A stretch of 64,000 nucleotides of DNA from contig NZ_CP016442.1 in NCBI RefSeq assembly GCF_001742165.1, positions 3,348,001-3,412,000 of the forward strand. Reading direction: 5' to 3'. Position numbers and translations under genes: made by a program. Below are positions 16,085-26,269 of this stretch, one piece after another (positions within the stretch are counted from its first letter, which is position 1; every line of letters starts with the position of its first letter). The notes under the pieces are model-generated. The model worked only from the letters and a program-made list of their open reading frames with translations. It was not told the DNA's origin and did no database searches. This DNA is from Burkholderia stabilis. GTDB lineage: Bacteria > Pseudomonadota > Gammaproteobacteria > Burkholderiales > Burkholderiaceae.

Positions 16085-16840
16085 ATGCTCGCTCGATTGT
16101 CCGCCACCGACCGCTTCGCGCTGATCCAGGGCGCGCGCGACTATTCCCCGACACTGATGGCGATCCTCTCCTGGGGGCTCGTCACGGGCATCGCGATGAG
16201 CAAGTCGGTCATGACGCTCGGGCAGGCGAGCGCGATGTCGCTGCTCGTCTACGCGGGCTCGTCGCAGCTCGCGGTGCTGCCGCTGCTCGCCGCGAAGCTG
16301 CCGATCTGGACCGTGCTGCTCACGGCCGCGATGGTCAACACGCGCTTCGTGATCTTCAGCGCCGGGCTTGCTCCCCATTTTTCCAACCTGCCGCTGTGGC
16401 GGCGCCTTGCGATCGGCTATTTCAACGGCGACGTGATCTACCTGCTGTTCCAGAAACAAGGTTTCGCCTACGGCCACGTGCCGGGCAAGGAAGCGTATTT
16501 CTGGGGGATGGCGCTCGCGAGCTGGGTGTCGTGGCAGGTGTCGTCGCTCGCGGGCATCCTGCTCGCGAGCTTCTTCCCGGCGAGCTGGGGGCTTGAACTG
16601 GCCGGCACGCTCGCGCTGATCCCGATCATGGTGTCGGCGGTCGCGAACCGCTCGACGCTCGCGGCCGTTGCGGTCGCCGGCGTCGTGTCGCTCGTCGCGT
16701 TCGATCTGCCGTACCGGCTCGCGCTGCCGCTCGCGGTGCTCGCCGCGCTGGCGGCCGGCTGCACGGCCGATTTCTTCGTCGAGCGGGCCGACTGGCGGCG
16801 CATCCGCACCGAAACCGTGCAGGAAAAGGAGATCGAATGA
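16085..16840 (+). CDS. azlC: AzlC-type branched-chain amino-acid exporter subunit
   Basis: 251 aa from the ATG giving MLARLSATDRFALIQGARDY; an ATG at 16022 would add a basic non-conserved stretch. AzlC and AzlD form an inner-membrane exporter of branched-chain amino acids. The GARDYSPTLMAILSWGLVTG opening and YAGSSQLAVLPLLAAKLP are AzlC signatures, and seven or so hydrophobic segments follow. The azlD start overlaps its stop by 4 bp (ATGA). The start codon is the least certain part of this call. Confidence 0.85.
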   Translation: MLARLSATDRFALIQGARDYSPTLMAILSWGLVTGIAMSKSVMTLGQASAMSLLVYAGSSQLAVLPLLAAKLPIWTVLLTAAMVNTRFVIFSAGLAPHFSNLPLWRRLAIGYFNGDVIYLLFQKQGFAYGHVPGKEAYFWGMALASWVSWQVSSLAGILLASFFPASWGLELAGTLALIPIMVSAVANRSTLAAVAVAGVVSLVAFDLPYRLALPLAVLAALAAGCTADFFVERADWRRIRTETVQEKEIE

Positions 16841-17160
16841 GCGCGACCGAGATCTGGATCGTCATCATCGGGATGACGATCGTCACGGCCGTCACGCGCG
16901 CGCTGTTCCTGATCGGCGGCGAGCGCACCATGCTGCCCGAACGCGCGCAGCGCGCGCTGCGCTACGCGCCGGCCGCCGCGCTGGTCGCCGTCGTGCTGCC
17001 CGACGTGCTCGAAACGCCGGCCGGGCTGTCGTTCGCGCTGTCCAACCATCCGTTCTACGCGGCGCTCGCCGGCCTCGGCTGGTTTTTGTGGCGGCGCAGC
17101 ATGCTCGGCACGATCGTCGTCGGGATGATCGTATTCACCCTGTTGCGCCTGATCGTCTGA
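16837..17160 (+). CDS. azlD: AzlD-type branched-chain amino-acid exporter small subunit
   Basis: 107 aa with four hydrophobic segments, the usual AzlD size. The pattern [38 protein letters not shown] and the terminal [12 protein letters not shown] is typical. ATGA overlap with azlC couples translation. Confidence 0.88.
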   Translation: MSATEIWIVIIGMTIVTAVTRALFLIGGERTMLPERAQRALRYAPAAALVAVVLPDVLETPAGLSFALSNHPFYAALAGLGWFLWRRSMLGTIVVGMIVFTLLRLIV

Positions 17161-17440
17161 CGGGCCGCCGTTCCGGCCCGCCGGGCGTCTGCCGCTCGTG
17201 CGGGCGCATTGCTGCATTGCGGCAATGTGTCCGTTCCCGCGCGCAATCCCAAATAGGCGGAATTCGCCGCCGCACGGGTCAGTCTGCCGGGTGGATCGGC
17301 TAGAATGCCCGTTCGAGATTTTTTACCCGTGCGCGTCATGCGAACCGCCAGCCACGGCCGCATCCGGCGCCCTTTCGCGGCAGCCCGCGCACGTCCAGCG
17401 TGAACCCCCTTTCCCCATCCACTACTTCAATCTGTTCAAC
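17161..17440. other. Intergenic region upstream of pgk with a TAGAAT element
   Basis: TAGAAT at 17301-17306 is the best -10 candidate for pgk. The -35 region is weak. An inverted repeat around CATTGC...GCAATG lies near 17212-17227. No gene was seen. Confidence 0.4.
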
Positions 17441-18637
17441 ATGAGCCAAGTCAAGCGTCTTACCGACCTGATCGCCGCCGGCCAGCTCGCCGGCAAGCGG
17501 GTGTTCATCCGCGCCGACCTGAACGTCCCGCAGGACGACCAGGGCAACATCACCGAGGACACGCGCGTGCGTGCGTCTGTGCCGGCCATCCAGGCCGCGC
17601 TCGACGCCGGCGCGGCCGTGATGGTCACGTCGCACCTCGGCCGCCCGACCGAAGGCGAATTCAAGCCGGAAGACTCGCTCGCGCCCGTCGCGAAGCGCCT
17701 CGCCGAGCTGCTTGGCCGCGACGTGCCGCTCGTCTCGAACTGGGTCGAGAACGGCGTGAACGTCGCGCCGGGCCAGGTCGTGCTGCTCGAGAACTGCCGC
17801 GTGAACAAGGGCGAGAAGAAGAACTCGGACGAGCTCGCGCAAAAGATGGCGAAGCTCTGCGACGTGTACGTGAACGACGCGTTCGGCACCGCGCACCGCG
17901 CGGAGGCGACCACGCACGGGATCGCGAAGTACGCGCCGGTCGCGTGCGCGGGCCCGTTGCTCGCCGCCGAACTCGACGCGCTCGGCAAGGCGCTCGGCAA
18001 CCCGGCGCGCCCGCTGGTGGCGATCGTCGCCGGCTCGAAGGTGTCGACCAAGCTGACCATCCTGAAGTCGCTGGCCGGCAAGGTCGACCAGCTGATCGTC
18101 GGCGGCGGCATCGCGAACACGTTCATGCTCGCGGCCGGCCTGTCGATCGGCAAGTCGCTCGCGGAAGCCGATCTCGTCAACGAGGCAAAGGCGATCATCG
18201 ACGAAGCGCGCGAGCGCGGCGCGTCGGTGCCGATCCCGACCGACGTCGTGACGGCCAAGGAATTCTCGCCGACGGCTGCGGCCACGGTGAAGCAGGTCGC
18301 CGACATCGAAGCGGACGACATGATCCTCGACATCGGCCCCGATACGGCCAAGGCGCTCGCGAGCCAGCTCGAGAAGGCCGGCACGATCGTGTGGAACGGC
18401 CCGGTCGGCGTGTTCGAGTTCGACCAGTTCGGCAACGGCACCAAGACGCTCGCTGAAGCGATCGCCAAATCGTCCGCGTTCTCGATCGCGGGCGGCGGCG
18501 ACACGCTCGCGGCCATCGCGAAGTACGGCATCCACGACCAGGTCAGCTACATCTCGACGGGCGGCGGCGCCTTCCTCGAGTTCCTCGAGGGGAAGAAGCT
18601 GCCGGCGGTGGAAGTGCTCGAAACGCGGGCGGCCTGA
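17441..18637 (+). CDS. pgk: Phosphoglycerate kinase
   Basis: 398 aa from the ATG giving [15 protein letters not shown]. It catalyses the reversible phosphoryl transfer between 1,3-bisphosphoglycerate and ADP. Family motifs: [49 protein letters not shown] and the C-terminal [13 protein letters not shown] and GGGDTLAAI. Pyruvate kinase and class II aldolase follow on the same strand, forming a glycolysis block with separate transcription likely at least for fba. Confidence 0.97.
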   Translation: MSQVKRLTDLIAAGQLAGKRVFIRADLNVPQDDQGNITEDTRVRASVPAIQAALDAGAAVMVTSHLGRPTEGEFKPEDSLAPVAKRLAELLGRDVPLVSNWVENGVNVAPGQVVLLENCRVNKGEKKNSDELAQKMAKLCDVYVNDAFGTAHRAEATTHGIAKYAPVACAGPLLAAELDALGKALGNPARPLVAIVAGSKVSTKLTILKSLAGKVDQLIVGGGIANTFMLAAGLSIGKSLAEADLVNEAKAIIDEARERGASVPIPTDVVTAKEFSPTAAATVKQVADIEADDMILDIGPDTAKALASQLEKAGTIVWNGPVGVFEFDQFGNGTKTLAEAIAKSSAFSIAGGGDTLAAIAKYGIHDQVSYISTGGGAFLEFLEGKKLPAVEVLETRAA

Positions 18638-18921
18638 GCGTGGCGGCGCGCGCAGGGGTGACGAAGGCCGCGCGCTCCGCGAAAGCGGAGCAGCCGGCCG
18701 GCGCGGGCAAGCGCAAACGCGCGCCCGCGCGGGCGAACACCGCCCCGCGCGCACCGGCGGCCGCCGGCGACGCGGCCGTGCAGCACCACGAAATTCAGAA
18801 CAAAGCGATGCCGGGCGCAAGCACCGGCACGCCCCCCGGAACGGCCGCCGCTGGGCCTGCCGCTTCCGGCTCTCGCAGCGTTTCACCCAGCGCATCCACC
18901 TTGATCCAGAAGAGGAGTTTC
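18638..18921. other. pgk-pyk spacer
   Basis: An open frame continues from a GTG at 18640 into pyk and would give a 94-residue Ala/Arg/Lys-rich extension. It is not conserved in pyruvate kinases, and pyk has its own AGAGGAG ribosome site, so I treat this as untranslated or of unknown status. No terminator was seen after pgk, so read-through to pyk is likely. Confidence 0.45.
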
Positions 18922-20358
18922 ATGCAGCGCGCCACCAAGATAGTCGCCACGATCGGCCCGGCTTCCAGTTCGCCGGAGATTCTGCTGCAGATGATGCAGG
19001 CGGGCCTCGACGTCGTGCGGCTCAATTTTTCGCACGGCACGGCCGACGATCACCGCCAGCGCGCCGAGATGGTGCGCGAGGCCGCCCGCAAGGTCGGCCG
19101 CGAGATCGCGATCATGGCCGACCTCCAGGGCCCGAAGATCCGCGTCGGCAAGTTCGAGAACGGCAAGACCACGCTCGTGCCGGGGCAGCCGTTCATCCTC
19201 GACGCGGGCTGTGAGCTCGGCAACGACGAGCGCGTCGGCCTCGACTACAAGGAACTGCCGCGCGACCTGCGCCCGGGCGACCTGCTGCTGCTGAACGACG
19301 GCCTGATCGTGCTGACCGTCGAGCGCGTGCTCGGCGACGAGATCCACACGACCGTCAAGGTGGGCGGCGAGCTGTCGAACAACAAGGGGATCAACCGCCA
19401 GGGCGGTGGCCTGTCGGCGCCCGCGCTGACCGCGAAGGACATGGAGGACATCCGCACGGCGATGTCGCTCGGCGCGGATCTGGTCGCGGTGTCGTTCCCG
19501 AAGAACGCGACCGACATGGAAATGGCCCGCCAGCTCGCGAACATCGCGGGCGCGCCGTACGGCATCAAGCCGAAGATGATCGCGAAGATCGAGCGCGCCG
19601 AGGCGATTCCCGCGCTGCAGAGCATCCTCGACGCGTCCGACGGCATCATGGTCGCGCGCGGCGACCTCGCGGTGGAAGTGGGCAACGCGGCCGTGCCGGC
19701 GCTGCAAAAGCGCATGATCCGGATGGCGCGCGAGTCGAACAAGCTCGTGATCACCGCGACGCAGATGATGGAATCGATGATCCACGCGCCCGTGCCGACC
19801 CGCGCGGAAGTGTCGGACGTCGCGAACGCGGTGCTCGACGGCACCGACGCGGTGATGCTGTCGGCCGAGACGGCCGCCGGCAAGTATCCGGTCGTCACGA
19901 TCGAGACGATGGCGGCCGTGTGCGTCGAGGCGGAAAAGTCGGAGCACGTCGAGCTCGACAAGGATTTCCTCGACCGCACGTTCACGCGCATCGACCAGTC
20001 GATCGCGATGGGCGCGCTGTTCACCGCGTACCACCTGGGTGCGAAGGCGATCATCGCGCTGACCGAATCGGGCGCGACCGCGCTGTGGATGTCGCGTCAC
20101 TACACGCACGTGCCGATCTTCGCGCTGACGCCGCGCGTCGGCAGCGAGCGCACGATGGCGCTGTACCGCAACGTGACGCCGCTGCACGTCGACTTCAACA
20201 GCGACCGCGACTCGGCGCTGCAGGCGGCGCTGGAGATCGTCGTCAAGCAGGGTTACGTGCAGCACGGCGACATGGTCGTGCTGACCGTCGGCGAGCCGAT
20301 GGGGCAGGCGGGCGGCACCAATACGCTGAAGATCGTGCGCGTCGGCGAGCATTATTGA
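18922..20358 (+). CDS. pyk: Pyruvate kinase
   Basis: 478 aa from the ATG after AGAGGAG, giving MQRATKIVATIGPASSSPE. The enzyme makes ATP and pyruvate from phosphoenolpyruvate. Motifs: GLDVVRLNFSHG, MADLQGPKIRVG, the active-site helix IMVARGDLAVEVG, ITATQMMESMI, and DAVMLSAETAAGKYP. The length and the C-terminal allosteric domain are normal. A strong terminator follows. Confidence 0.96.
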   Translation: MQRATKIVATIGPASSSPEILLQMMQAGLDVVRLNFSHGTADDHRQRAEMVREAARKVGREIAIMADLQGPKIRVGKFENGKTTLVPGQPFILDAGCELGNDERVGLDYKELPRDLRPGDLLLLNDGLIVLTVERVLGDEIHTTVKVGGELSNNKGINRQGGGLSAPALTAKDMEDIRTAMSLGADLVAVSFPKNATDMEMARQLANIAGAPYGIKPKMIAKIERAEAIPALQSILDASDGIMVARGDLAVEVGNAAVPALQKRMIRMARESNKLVITATQMMESMIHAPVPTRAEVSDVANAVLDGTDAVMLSAETAAGKYPVVTIETMAAVCVEAEKSEHVELDKDFLDRTFTRIDQSIAMGALFTAYHLGAKAIIALTESGATALWMSRHYTHVPIFALTPRVGSERTMALYRNVTPLHVDFNSDRDSALQAALEIVVKQGYVQHGDMVVLTVGEPMGQAGGTNTLKIVRVGEHY

Positions 20359-20438
20359 GCGCTGACTGAGCACCTGGCCGGCCCCCAGGCCGGCAGCCGG
20401 GTCGATCCGTTTCGATCTGGCACCGCTTTTTACGCGAA

Positions 20439-20475
20439 AGCCGCGCGGGGTCCGAAGCCCCGCGCGGCTTTTTTT
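20439..20475 (+). terminator. Rho-independent terminator after pyk
   Basis: Perfect 12-bp stem AGCCGCGCGGGG/CCCCGCGCGGCT with a 7-nt loop followed by a run of Ts. Confidence 0.9.
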
Positions 20476-20561
20476 CTCTTTTTTGCCCGCATTGTGCCGT
20501 GCGAACGTAACAAATTGCGAGTGAGCGTCGCCGGGCGGTCGGCATCGGAGGCGCTTCGCGA

Positions 20562-20567
20562 TAAAAT
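20562..20567 (+). promoter_or_regulatory. TAAAAT -10 candidate for fba
   Basis: It lies about 105 bp before the fba ATG and after the pyk terminator. The -35 match is weak (GTCGGC, 17 bp upstream). Confidence 0.35.
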
Positions 20568-20671
20568 GCGGCTATTCGACGCTCAGCCGCGCCGCGCTGC
20601 CCCGGTTTCGACGGGGGCGGGCGCCGCGCCGGCGTCAGGGCGCACCGGTTTTCATTCCAAGGAGTTCCACA

Positions 20672-21736
20672 ATGCCTCTCGTATCAATGCGTCAATTGCT
20701 GGACCACGCGGCAGAGCAGGGTTACGGCCTGCCGGCCTTCAACGTGAACAACCTGGAGCAGGTCCAGGCGATCATGGCGGCGGCGGACCAGGTCGGCGCG
20801 CCCGTGATCATGCAGGCATCGGCCGGCGCGCGTAAGTACGCGGGCGAGCCGTTCCTGCGCCACCTGATCGAAGCAGCCGTCGAGTCGTACCCGCACATCC
20901 CGGTCGTGATGCACCAGGATCACGGCCAGTCGCCGGCGGTCTGCATGGGCGCGATCCGCAGCGGCTTCACGAGCGTGATGATGGACGGTTCGCTCGAAGC
21001 CGACGGCAAGACGGTCGCCTCGTACGAATACAACGTCGACGTGTCGCGCAAGGTCGTCGAGATGGCGCACTCGATCGGCGTGACGGTCGAAGCCGAACTC
21101 GGCGTGCTCGGTTCGCTCGAGACGATGAAGGGCGACAAGGAAGACGGCCACGGCGCGGAAGGCACGATGACCCGCGAGCAGCTGCTGACCGATCCGGAGC
21201 AGGCCGCCGACTTCGTGAAGCTCACGCAGTGCGATGCGCTCGCGATCGCGATCGGCACGTCGCACGGCGCGTACAAGTTTTCGAAGAAGCCGACGGGCGA
21301 CATTCTGTCGATCCAGCGCATCAAGGAAATCCACGCGCGCATCCCGAACACGCACCTCGTGATGCACGGTTCGTCGTCGGTGCCGCAGGAACTGCTGGCC
21401 GAGATCCGCGAATTCGGCGGCGACATGAAGGAAACCTACGGCGTGCCGGTCGAGGAAATCCAGGAAGGCATCAAGCACGGCGTGCGCAAGATCAACATCG
21501 ACACCGACCTGCGTCTCGCGATCACCGGTGCGATCCGCCGCTACCTGTTCGAGAACCCGGGCAAGTTCGATCCGCGCGACTACCTGAAGCCCGCGCGCGA
21601 AGCGGCGAAGCAGATCTGCGTCGACCGCTACCTCGCGTTCGGCTGCGAAGGCCAGGCCGGCAAGATCAAGCCGGTGTCGCTCGACAAGATCGCCGAGCAG
21701 TACAAGTCCGGCGCGCTCGCGCAGGTCGTGCGCTGA
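20672..21736 (+). CDS. fba: Class II fructose-bisphosphate aldolase
   Basis: 354 aa with AAGGAG 7 nt before the ATG. This zinc-dependent aldolase cleaves fructose 1,6-bisphosphate to dihydroxyacetone phosphate and glyceraldehyde 3-phosphate. Motifs: [22 protein letters not shown] with the catalytic Asp and zinc His, [22 protein letters not shown] with a zinc His, and [13 protein letters not shown]. The length matches the CbbA-type subgroup common in betaproteobacteria. Confidence 0.95.
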   Translation: MPLVSMRQLLDHAAEQGYGLPAFNVNNLEQVQAIMAAADQVGAPVIMQASAGARKYAGEPFLRHLIEAAVESYPHIPVVMHQDHGQSPAVCMGAIRSGFTSVMMDGSLEADGKTVASYEYNVDVSRKVVEMAHSIGVTVEAELGVLGSLETMKGDKEDGHGAEGTMTREQLLTDPEQAADFVKLTQCDALAIAIGTSHGAYKFSKKPTGDILSIQRIKEIHARIPNTHLVMHGSSSVPQELLAEIREFGGDMKETYGVPVEEIQEGIKHGVRKINIDTDLRLAITGAIRRYLFENPGKFDPRDYLKPAREAAKQICVDRYLAFGCEGQAGKIKPVSLDKIAEQYKSGALAQVVR

Positions 21737-21900
21737 GACTGTAGTACGATTGCCCCGCCCGATTCTGCCGCTGGGCAGGGGCGGGCGCCCGGCCGAATTT
21801 GATCCGGCCCCGGGCAGCCGTTCCGTCCGGCCGAACGAGGGCCGGCCGGCAACCGTCCGGGCGCGTGTCGCCCGGCGGTTCGCCGACGTATTGCAAGACC

Positions 21901-21940
21901 GCCGTTCCCGCCTGCCGCGGGGAACGGCGTTTCCCTTTTT
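21901..21940 (+). terminator. Terminator-like hairpin between fba and purC
   Basis: GCCGTTCCC and GGGAACGGC form a 9-bp stem with a 10-nt loop. It is followed by GTTTCCC and five Ts. It ends 28 bp before purC, so it may attenuate rather than simply separate the genes. Confidence 0.55.
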
Positions 21941-21967
21941 GTTTGGCTCCTTATCTGCGAAAAGACG

Positions 21968-22858
21968 ATGTCTACCCTTTACGAATCCACGCTCCGCTCG
22001 CTGCCGCTCCTCGGTCGCGGCAAGGTCCGCGACAACTACGCGGTCGGCAACGACAAGCTCCTGATCGTCACGACCGACCGTCTGTCGGCATTCGACGTGG
22101 TGATGGGCGAGCCGATTCCGAACAAGGGCCGCGTGCTGAACCAGATGGCGAACTTCTGGTTCGACAAGCTCGCGCACATCGTGCCGAACCACCTGACGGG
22201 CGACGCGCCGGAAGCGGTCGTCGCGGCCGACGAGGTCGAGCAGGTGCAGGGCCGCGGCGTGGTCGTCAAGCGCCTCGAGCCGATCATGATCGAAGCGGTC
22301 GTGCGCGGCTACCTGGCCGGCAGCGGCTGGAAGGAATACCAGGCGTCGGGCGCCGTGTGCGGCGTGAAGCTGCCGGAAGGCCTGCAGAACGCGCAGAAGC
22401 TGCCCGAGCCGATCTTCACGCCGGCCGCGAAGGCCGAGATGGGCGAGCACGACGAGAACATCACGTTCGAGGAAACCGAGCGCCGCATCGGCACCGAGCT
22501 GGCCGCGACGATCCGCGACATCTCGATCAGGCTGTACAAGGAAGCCGCCGACTACGCGGCGACGCGCGGCATCATCATTGCCGACACGAAGTTCGAATTC
22601 GGCCTCGACAACCACGGCCAGCTGTACCTGATGGACGAAGTGCTGACCGCCGATTCGTCGCGCTTCTGGCCGGCCGATCAATACGAAGTCGGCACGAACC
22701 CGCCGTCGTTCGACAAGCAGTTCGTGCGCGACTGGCTCGAAGCGCAGCCGTGGGGCAAGACCGCGCCGGCGCCGGCGCTGCCGGCCGACGTCGTCGAGAA
22801 GACGGCCGCGAAGTACCAGGAAGCGCTCGAGCGCATCACGGGCCAGACGCTCGCCTGA
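21968..22858 (+). CDS. purC: Phosphoribosylaminoimidazole-succinocarboxamide synthase PurC
   Basis: 296 aa. It joins aspartate to CAIR using ATP in purine synthesis. Motifs: [48 protein letters not shown] and DTKFEFGLD. It is the longer, eukaryote/betaproteobacterial-like form with ...[20 protein letters not shown]. purE and purK follow on the same strand after the 92-bp tandem repeats. Confidence 0.96.
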   Translation: MSTLYESTLRSLPLLGRGKVRDNYAVGNDKLLIVTTDRLSAFDVVMGEPIPNKGRVLNQMANFWFDKLAHIVPNHLTGDAPEAVVAADEVEQVQGRGVVVKRLEPIMIEAVVRGYLAGSGWKEYQASGAVCGVKLPEGLQNAQKLPEPIFTPAAKAEMGEHDENITFEETERRIGTELAATIRDISIRLYKEAADYAATRGIIIADTKFEFGLDNHGQLYLMDEVLTADSSRFWPADQYEVGTNPPSFDKQFVRDWLEAQPWGKTAPAPALPADVVEKTAAKYQEALERITGQTLA

Positions 22859-22868
22859 GCGAGCTTTG

Positions 22869-23278
22869 CATGGGACCGGAGTAAGTGCTGAAGCACTAAC
22901 TCTGGTCGACCGCCGTGGGGGTGGAGTAAGCGCTGAAGCGCCAACTCCATCCAACCACGGCATGGGACCGGAGTAAGTGCTGAAGCACTAACTCTGGTCG
23001 ACCGCCGTGGGGGTGGAGTAAGCGCTGAAGCGCCAACTCCATCCAACCACGGCATGGGACCGGAGTAAGTGCTGAAGCACTAACTCTGGTCGACCGCCAT
23101 GGGGGTGGAGTAAGCGCTGAAGCGCCAACTCCATCCAACCACGGCATGGGACCGGAGTAAGTGCTGAAGCACTAACTCTGGTCGACCGCCATGGGGGTGG
23201 AGTAAGCGCTGAAGCGCCAACTCCATCCAACCACGGCATGGGACCGGAGTAAGTGCTAAAGCACTAACTCCGGTCGAC
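22869..23278. repeat. 92-bp tandem repeat array with alternating hairpins, 4.5 units
   Basis: Four full 92-bp units (22869, 22961, 23053, 23145) and a 42-bp partial fifth unit (23237-23278) fill nearly all of the purC-purE gap. Each unit holds two stem-loops with a TGAA loop: GAGTAAGTGC/GCACTAACTC and GGAGTAAGCGC/GCGCCAACTCC. The units are almost identical; units 1-2 have GCCGTGGG where units 3-4 have GCCATGGG. The last hairpin has a TAAA loop and a CCGG...CCGG base. The repeats make artificial repeated reading frames on the minus strand, which I do not call genes. Confidence 0.9.
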
Positions 23279-23292
23279 AGGAAGCCCACGAA

Positions 23293-23814
23293 ATGAGTGA
23301 AATCCAGACTGCCCACACGCACAGCGCGCCGCTCATCGGCGTGCTGATGGGTTCGAGTTCCGACTGGGACGTGATGAAGCACGCAGTAGCGATCCTGCAG
23401 GAATTCGGCGTGCCTTACGAAGCGAAGGTCGTGTCCGCGCACCGGATGCCCGACGAGATGTTCGACTATGCGGAGAAGGCGCGCGAGCGCGGGCTGCGCG
23501 CGATCATCGCGGGCGCCGGCGGCGCCGCGCACCTGCCCGGCATGCTGGCCGCGAAAACCACGGTGCCCGTGCTCGGCGTGCCGGTCGCGAGCAAGTACCT
23601 GAAGGGTGTCGATTCGCTGCACTCGATCGTGCAGATGCCGAAGGGCGTGCCCGTCGCGACGTTCGCGATCGGCGAGGCCGGCGCGGCGAATGCCGCGCTG
23701 TTCGCGGTGTCGATCCTGTCCGGCACGTCGTCCGACTACGCGAACCGGCTCGCCGCGTTCCGCGTGCGCCAGAACGAAGCCGCGCACGCGATGGTGCTGC
23801 CGCCGCTGGAATGA
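23293..23814 (+). CDS. purE: N5-carboxyaminoimidazole ribonucleotide mutase PurE
   Basis: 173 aa. It converts N5-CAIR, the PurK product, to CAIR. Motifs: [12 protein letters not shown] with the phosphate loop, [11 protein letters not shown] with the catalytic His, [14 protein letters not shown] and [14 protein letters not shown]. purK follows after 87 bp and is very likely co-transcribed. Confidence 0.96.
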   Translation: MSEIQTAHTHSAPLIGVLMGSSSDWDVMKHAVAILQEFGVPYEAKVVSAHRMPDEMFDYAEKARERGLRAIIAGAGGAAHLPGMLAAKTTVPVLGVPVASKYLKGVDSLHSIVQMPKGVPVATFAIGEAGAANAALFAVSILSGTSSDYANRLAAFRVRQNEAAHAMVLPPLE

Positions 23815-23901
23815 CGGCGCACCGGTGGCCGCACTGCCATTCCAGCGGCTGCCTGACCTCCCCACTGCGGCGGGCAGCGCCCGCCGCGACCGACCACTGA
23901 C

Positions 23902-25113
23902 ATGACCGCAACTCCTGATTCCGTTTCCCCGATCCTGCCCGGCGCGTGGCTGGGCATGGTCGGCGGTGGCCAGCTCGGCCGCATGTTCTGCTTTGCCGCC
24001 CAGTCGATGGGCTATCGCGTCGCCGTGCTCGATCCCGATCCGACGAGCCCCGCCGGCGCGGTCGCCGACCGCCACCTGCGCGCCGCCTACGACGACGAAG
24101 CCGCGCTCGGTGAACTGGCCGAACTGTGCGACGCGGTGTCGACGGAGTTCGAGAACGTGCCGGCCGCGAGCCTCGATTTCCTCGCGCGCACGACGTTCGT
24201 CGCGCCGGCCGGCCGCTGCGTCGCGGTCGCGCAGGACCGGATCGCGGAGAAGCGCTTCATCGAGGCGTCGGGCGTGCCGGTCGCACCGCACGTCGTGATC
24301 GAATCGGCGGCGGCGCTTGCCGCACTCGACGATGCCGCGCTCGACGCGGTGCTGCCCGGCATCCTGAAAACGGCGCGCCTCGGCTACGACGGCAAGGGCC
24401 AGGTGCGCGTGCGCACCGCGCAGGAAGCGCGCGACGCGCATGCGGCGCTCGGCGGCGTGCCGTGCGTGCTCGAAAAGCGCCTGCCGCTGAAATACGAAGT
24501 GTCGGCGCTGATCGCGCGCGGCGCGGACGGCCGCTCGGCCGCGTTCCCGCTCGCGCAGAACGCGCACCACGACGGCATCCTCGCGCTGACGGTGGTGCCC
24601 GCGCCGGCCGCCGATGCCGCGCTTGTCGCGCAGGCGCAGCAGGCGGCCGTGCGGATCGCCGATACGCTCGGCTACGTCGGCGTGCTGTGCGTCGAATTCT
24701 TCGTGCTGGAAGACGGCTCGATGGTGGCGAACGAGATGGCGCCGCGTCCGCACAACTCCGGCCACTACACGGTCGATGCGTGCGCAACGAGCCAGTTCGA
24801 GCAGCAGGTGCGCGCGATGACGCGCATGCCGCTCGGCAATCCGCGCCAGCACTCGCCGGCCGCGATGCTGAACATCCTCGGCGACGTGTGGTTCCCGAAC
24901 GGTGCGACCGGCGTAGGTGCGGCGGCCGATGCCGTCACGCCGCCGTGGGACACGGTCGCCGCGATGCCGACCGCACACCTGCACCTGTACGGCAAGGAAG
25001 ACGCGCGCGTTGGCCGCAAGATGGGCCACGTGAATTTCACGGCCGAGACGCGCGACGAAGCCGTCGCCGCCGCCACCGCGTGCGCGCAGTTGCTGCGCGT
25101 GCCGCTCGGCTGA
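23902..25113 (+). CDS. purK: N5-carboxyaminoimidazole ribonucleotide synthase PurK
   Basis: 403 aa, ATP-grasp enzyme that carboxylates aminoimidazole ribonucleotide with bicarbonate. Motifs: [56 protein letters not shown] and [14 protein letters not shown]. Works directly before PurE in the pathway. The next gene begins 11 bp after its stop. Confidence 0.96.
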   Translation: MTATPDSVSPILPGAWLGMVGGGQLGRMFCFAAQSMGYRVAVLDPDPTSPAGAVADRHLRAAYDDEAALGELAELCDAVSTEFENVPAASLDFLARTTFVAPAGRCVAVAQDRIAEKRFIEASGVPVAPHVVIESAAALAALDDAALDAVLPGILKTARLGYDGKGQVRVRTAQEARDAHAALGGVPCVLEKRLPLKYEVSALIARGADGRSAAFPLAQNAHHDGILALTVVPAPAADAALVAQAQQAAVRIADTLGYVGVLCVEFFVLEDGSMVANEMAPRPHNSGHYTVDACATSQFEQQVRAMTRMPLGNPRQHSPAAMLNILGDVWFPNGATGVGAAADAVTPPWDTVAAMPTAHLHLYGKEDARVGRKMGHVNFTAETRDEAVAAATACAQLLRVPLG

Positions 25114-25124
25114 GGCGCCCGCCG

Positions 25125-26153
25125 ATGTCCATCGATCTCCCGAACGCCGTGATGCCCGCGCAGATCGACGCGGCCGCCGCGCTGCTCGACGCGGGGCAAC
25201 TGGTCGCGTTTCCGACCGAAACCGTCTACGGGCTCGGCGGCGACGCGGCGAATCCCGAAGCCGTCGCGCGGATCTACGCGGCGAAAGGGCGGCCCGCGAA
25301 CCATCCGGTGATCGTGCACCTGCCGCCGGGCGGCGATCCCGGCTACTGGGCCGACGATCTGCCGGCCGACGCGCAGGCGTTGATCGATGCTTTCTGGCCG
25401 GGCCCGCTGACACTGATCCTGAAGCGTCACGCGCGCATTCCGGACGCCGTGAGCGGCGGGCAGGATTCGGTCGGGTTGCGTTGTCCGTCGCATCCGGTCG
25501 CGCAGGCGCTGCTGGCTGCGTTCAGCGCGCGGCGCGGCGGGCACGGTGGTGTTGCCGCGCCGTCCGCGAACCGCTTCGGCCACGTGAGCCCGACGACCGC
25601 GCAGCACGTGCGCGACGAATTCGGCGACACCGTGCACGTGCTCGATGGCGGCGCGTCCGAAGTCGGCATCGAATCGACGATTCTCGACCTGTCGCGCGGT
25701 TTCCCGGCGCTGCTGCGCCCGGGCCACGTGACGCCGCAGCAGATCGCCGACGTGCTCGGCCGCGCGCCGCAGCTGCCTGACGGCAGCGATGCGACCGCGC
25801 CGCGCGCGTCGGGCACGCTGAAAGCCCATTACGCACCGCGCACGCCGCTCGCGCTGCTGCCGTTCGACTCGCTCGAGCCGCTGCTCGCGGCCGCGCAAAC
25901 CGATGGCGAGCGCGTCGCGCTCGTCGCACGCGCGTCGCGTGCGGGACGCTGGGCGCAGGCCGACGGCGTGCATTTCGTCGCGGCGCCGGAAGATCCGCAG
26001 GCCTATGCGCGCGATCTGTACGGAATGCTGCGCGCGCTCGACCGCGCGCAGGTCGCACGCATTCTCGTCGAGAAGCTGCCGGAGACCGTCGAATGGATCG
26101 CGGTCAACGATCGCCTCGGCCGCGCGGCGGCTGCATTCGAAGCGCGCGACTGA
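25125..26153 (+). CDS. L-threonylcarbamoyladenylate synthase, Sua5 type
   Basis: 342 aa from the ATG 11 bp after purK. The N-terminal ~210 residues are the YrdC domain (LVAFPTETVYGLGGDA, AAKGRPANHPVIVHL, FWPGPLTLIL, APSANRFGHVSPTTAQHV). The C-terminal ~130 residues are the Sua5 domain, with ASGTLKAHYAPRTPL as linker. It makes threonylcarbamoyl-AMP for the t6A modification of tRNAs reading ANN codons. A terminator follows. The long form distinguishes it from the short TsaC proteins of enterobacteria. Confidence 0.93.
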   Translation: MSIDLPNAVMPAQIDAAAALLDAGQLVAFPTETVYGLGGDAANPEAVARIYAAKGRPANHPVIVHLPPGGDPGYWADDLPADAQALIDAFWPGPLTLILKRHARIPDAVSGGQDSVGLRCPSHPVAQALLAAFSARRGGHGGVAAPSANRFGHVSPTTAQHVRDEFGDTVHVLDGGASEVGIESTILDLSRGFPALLRPGHVTPQQIADVLGRAPQLPDGSDATAPRASGTLKAHYAPRTPLALLPFDSLEPLLAAAQTDGERVALVARASRAGRWAQADGVHFVAAPEDPQAYARDLYGMLRALDRAQVARILVEKLPETVEWIAVNDRLGRAAAAFEARD

Positions 26154-26175
26154 CGCAAACGGCGGTTCACGAATG

Positions 26176-26213
26176 AAAAACGCCCGACCGGCGAACCGGT
26201 CGGGCGTTTTTTT
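26176..26213. terminator. Bidirectional terminator between the Sua5 and GDSL genes
   Basis: 12-bp stem ACGCCCGACCGG/CCGGTCGGGCGT with CGAA loop, A-run on the left and T-run on the right, so it can serve both converging genes. Confidence 0.9.
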
Positions 26214-26269
26214 ATGGATCGCGCCGGTCGCGCGGTGCGCGTGCCGGCGGCGGGCCGTTCAGGCGTGGC

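Noticed and set aside
18640..18921. 94-residue N-terminal extension of pyruvate kinase
   Set aside because: Low-complexity Ala/Arg/Lys sequence; pyk has its own AGAGGAG site and conventional start at 18922.
20684..22963. 759-codon minus-strand frame opposite fba and purC
   Set aside because: Antisense shadow of two well-supported genes.
22678..23239. Repeated minus-strand frames over the purC-purE repeats (MPWLDGVGAS-type proteins)
   Set aside because: They only translate the 92-bp repeat units; no ribosome sites and no conserved domain.
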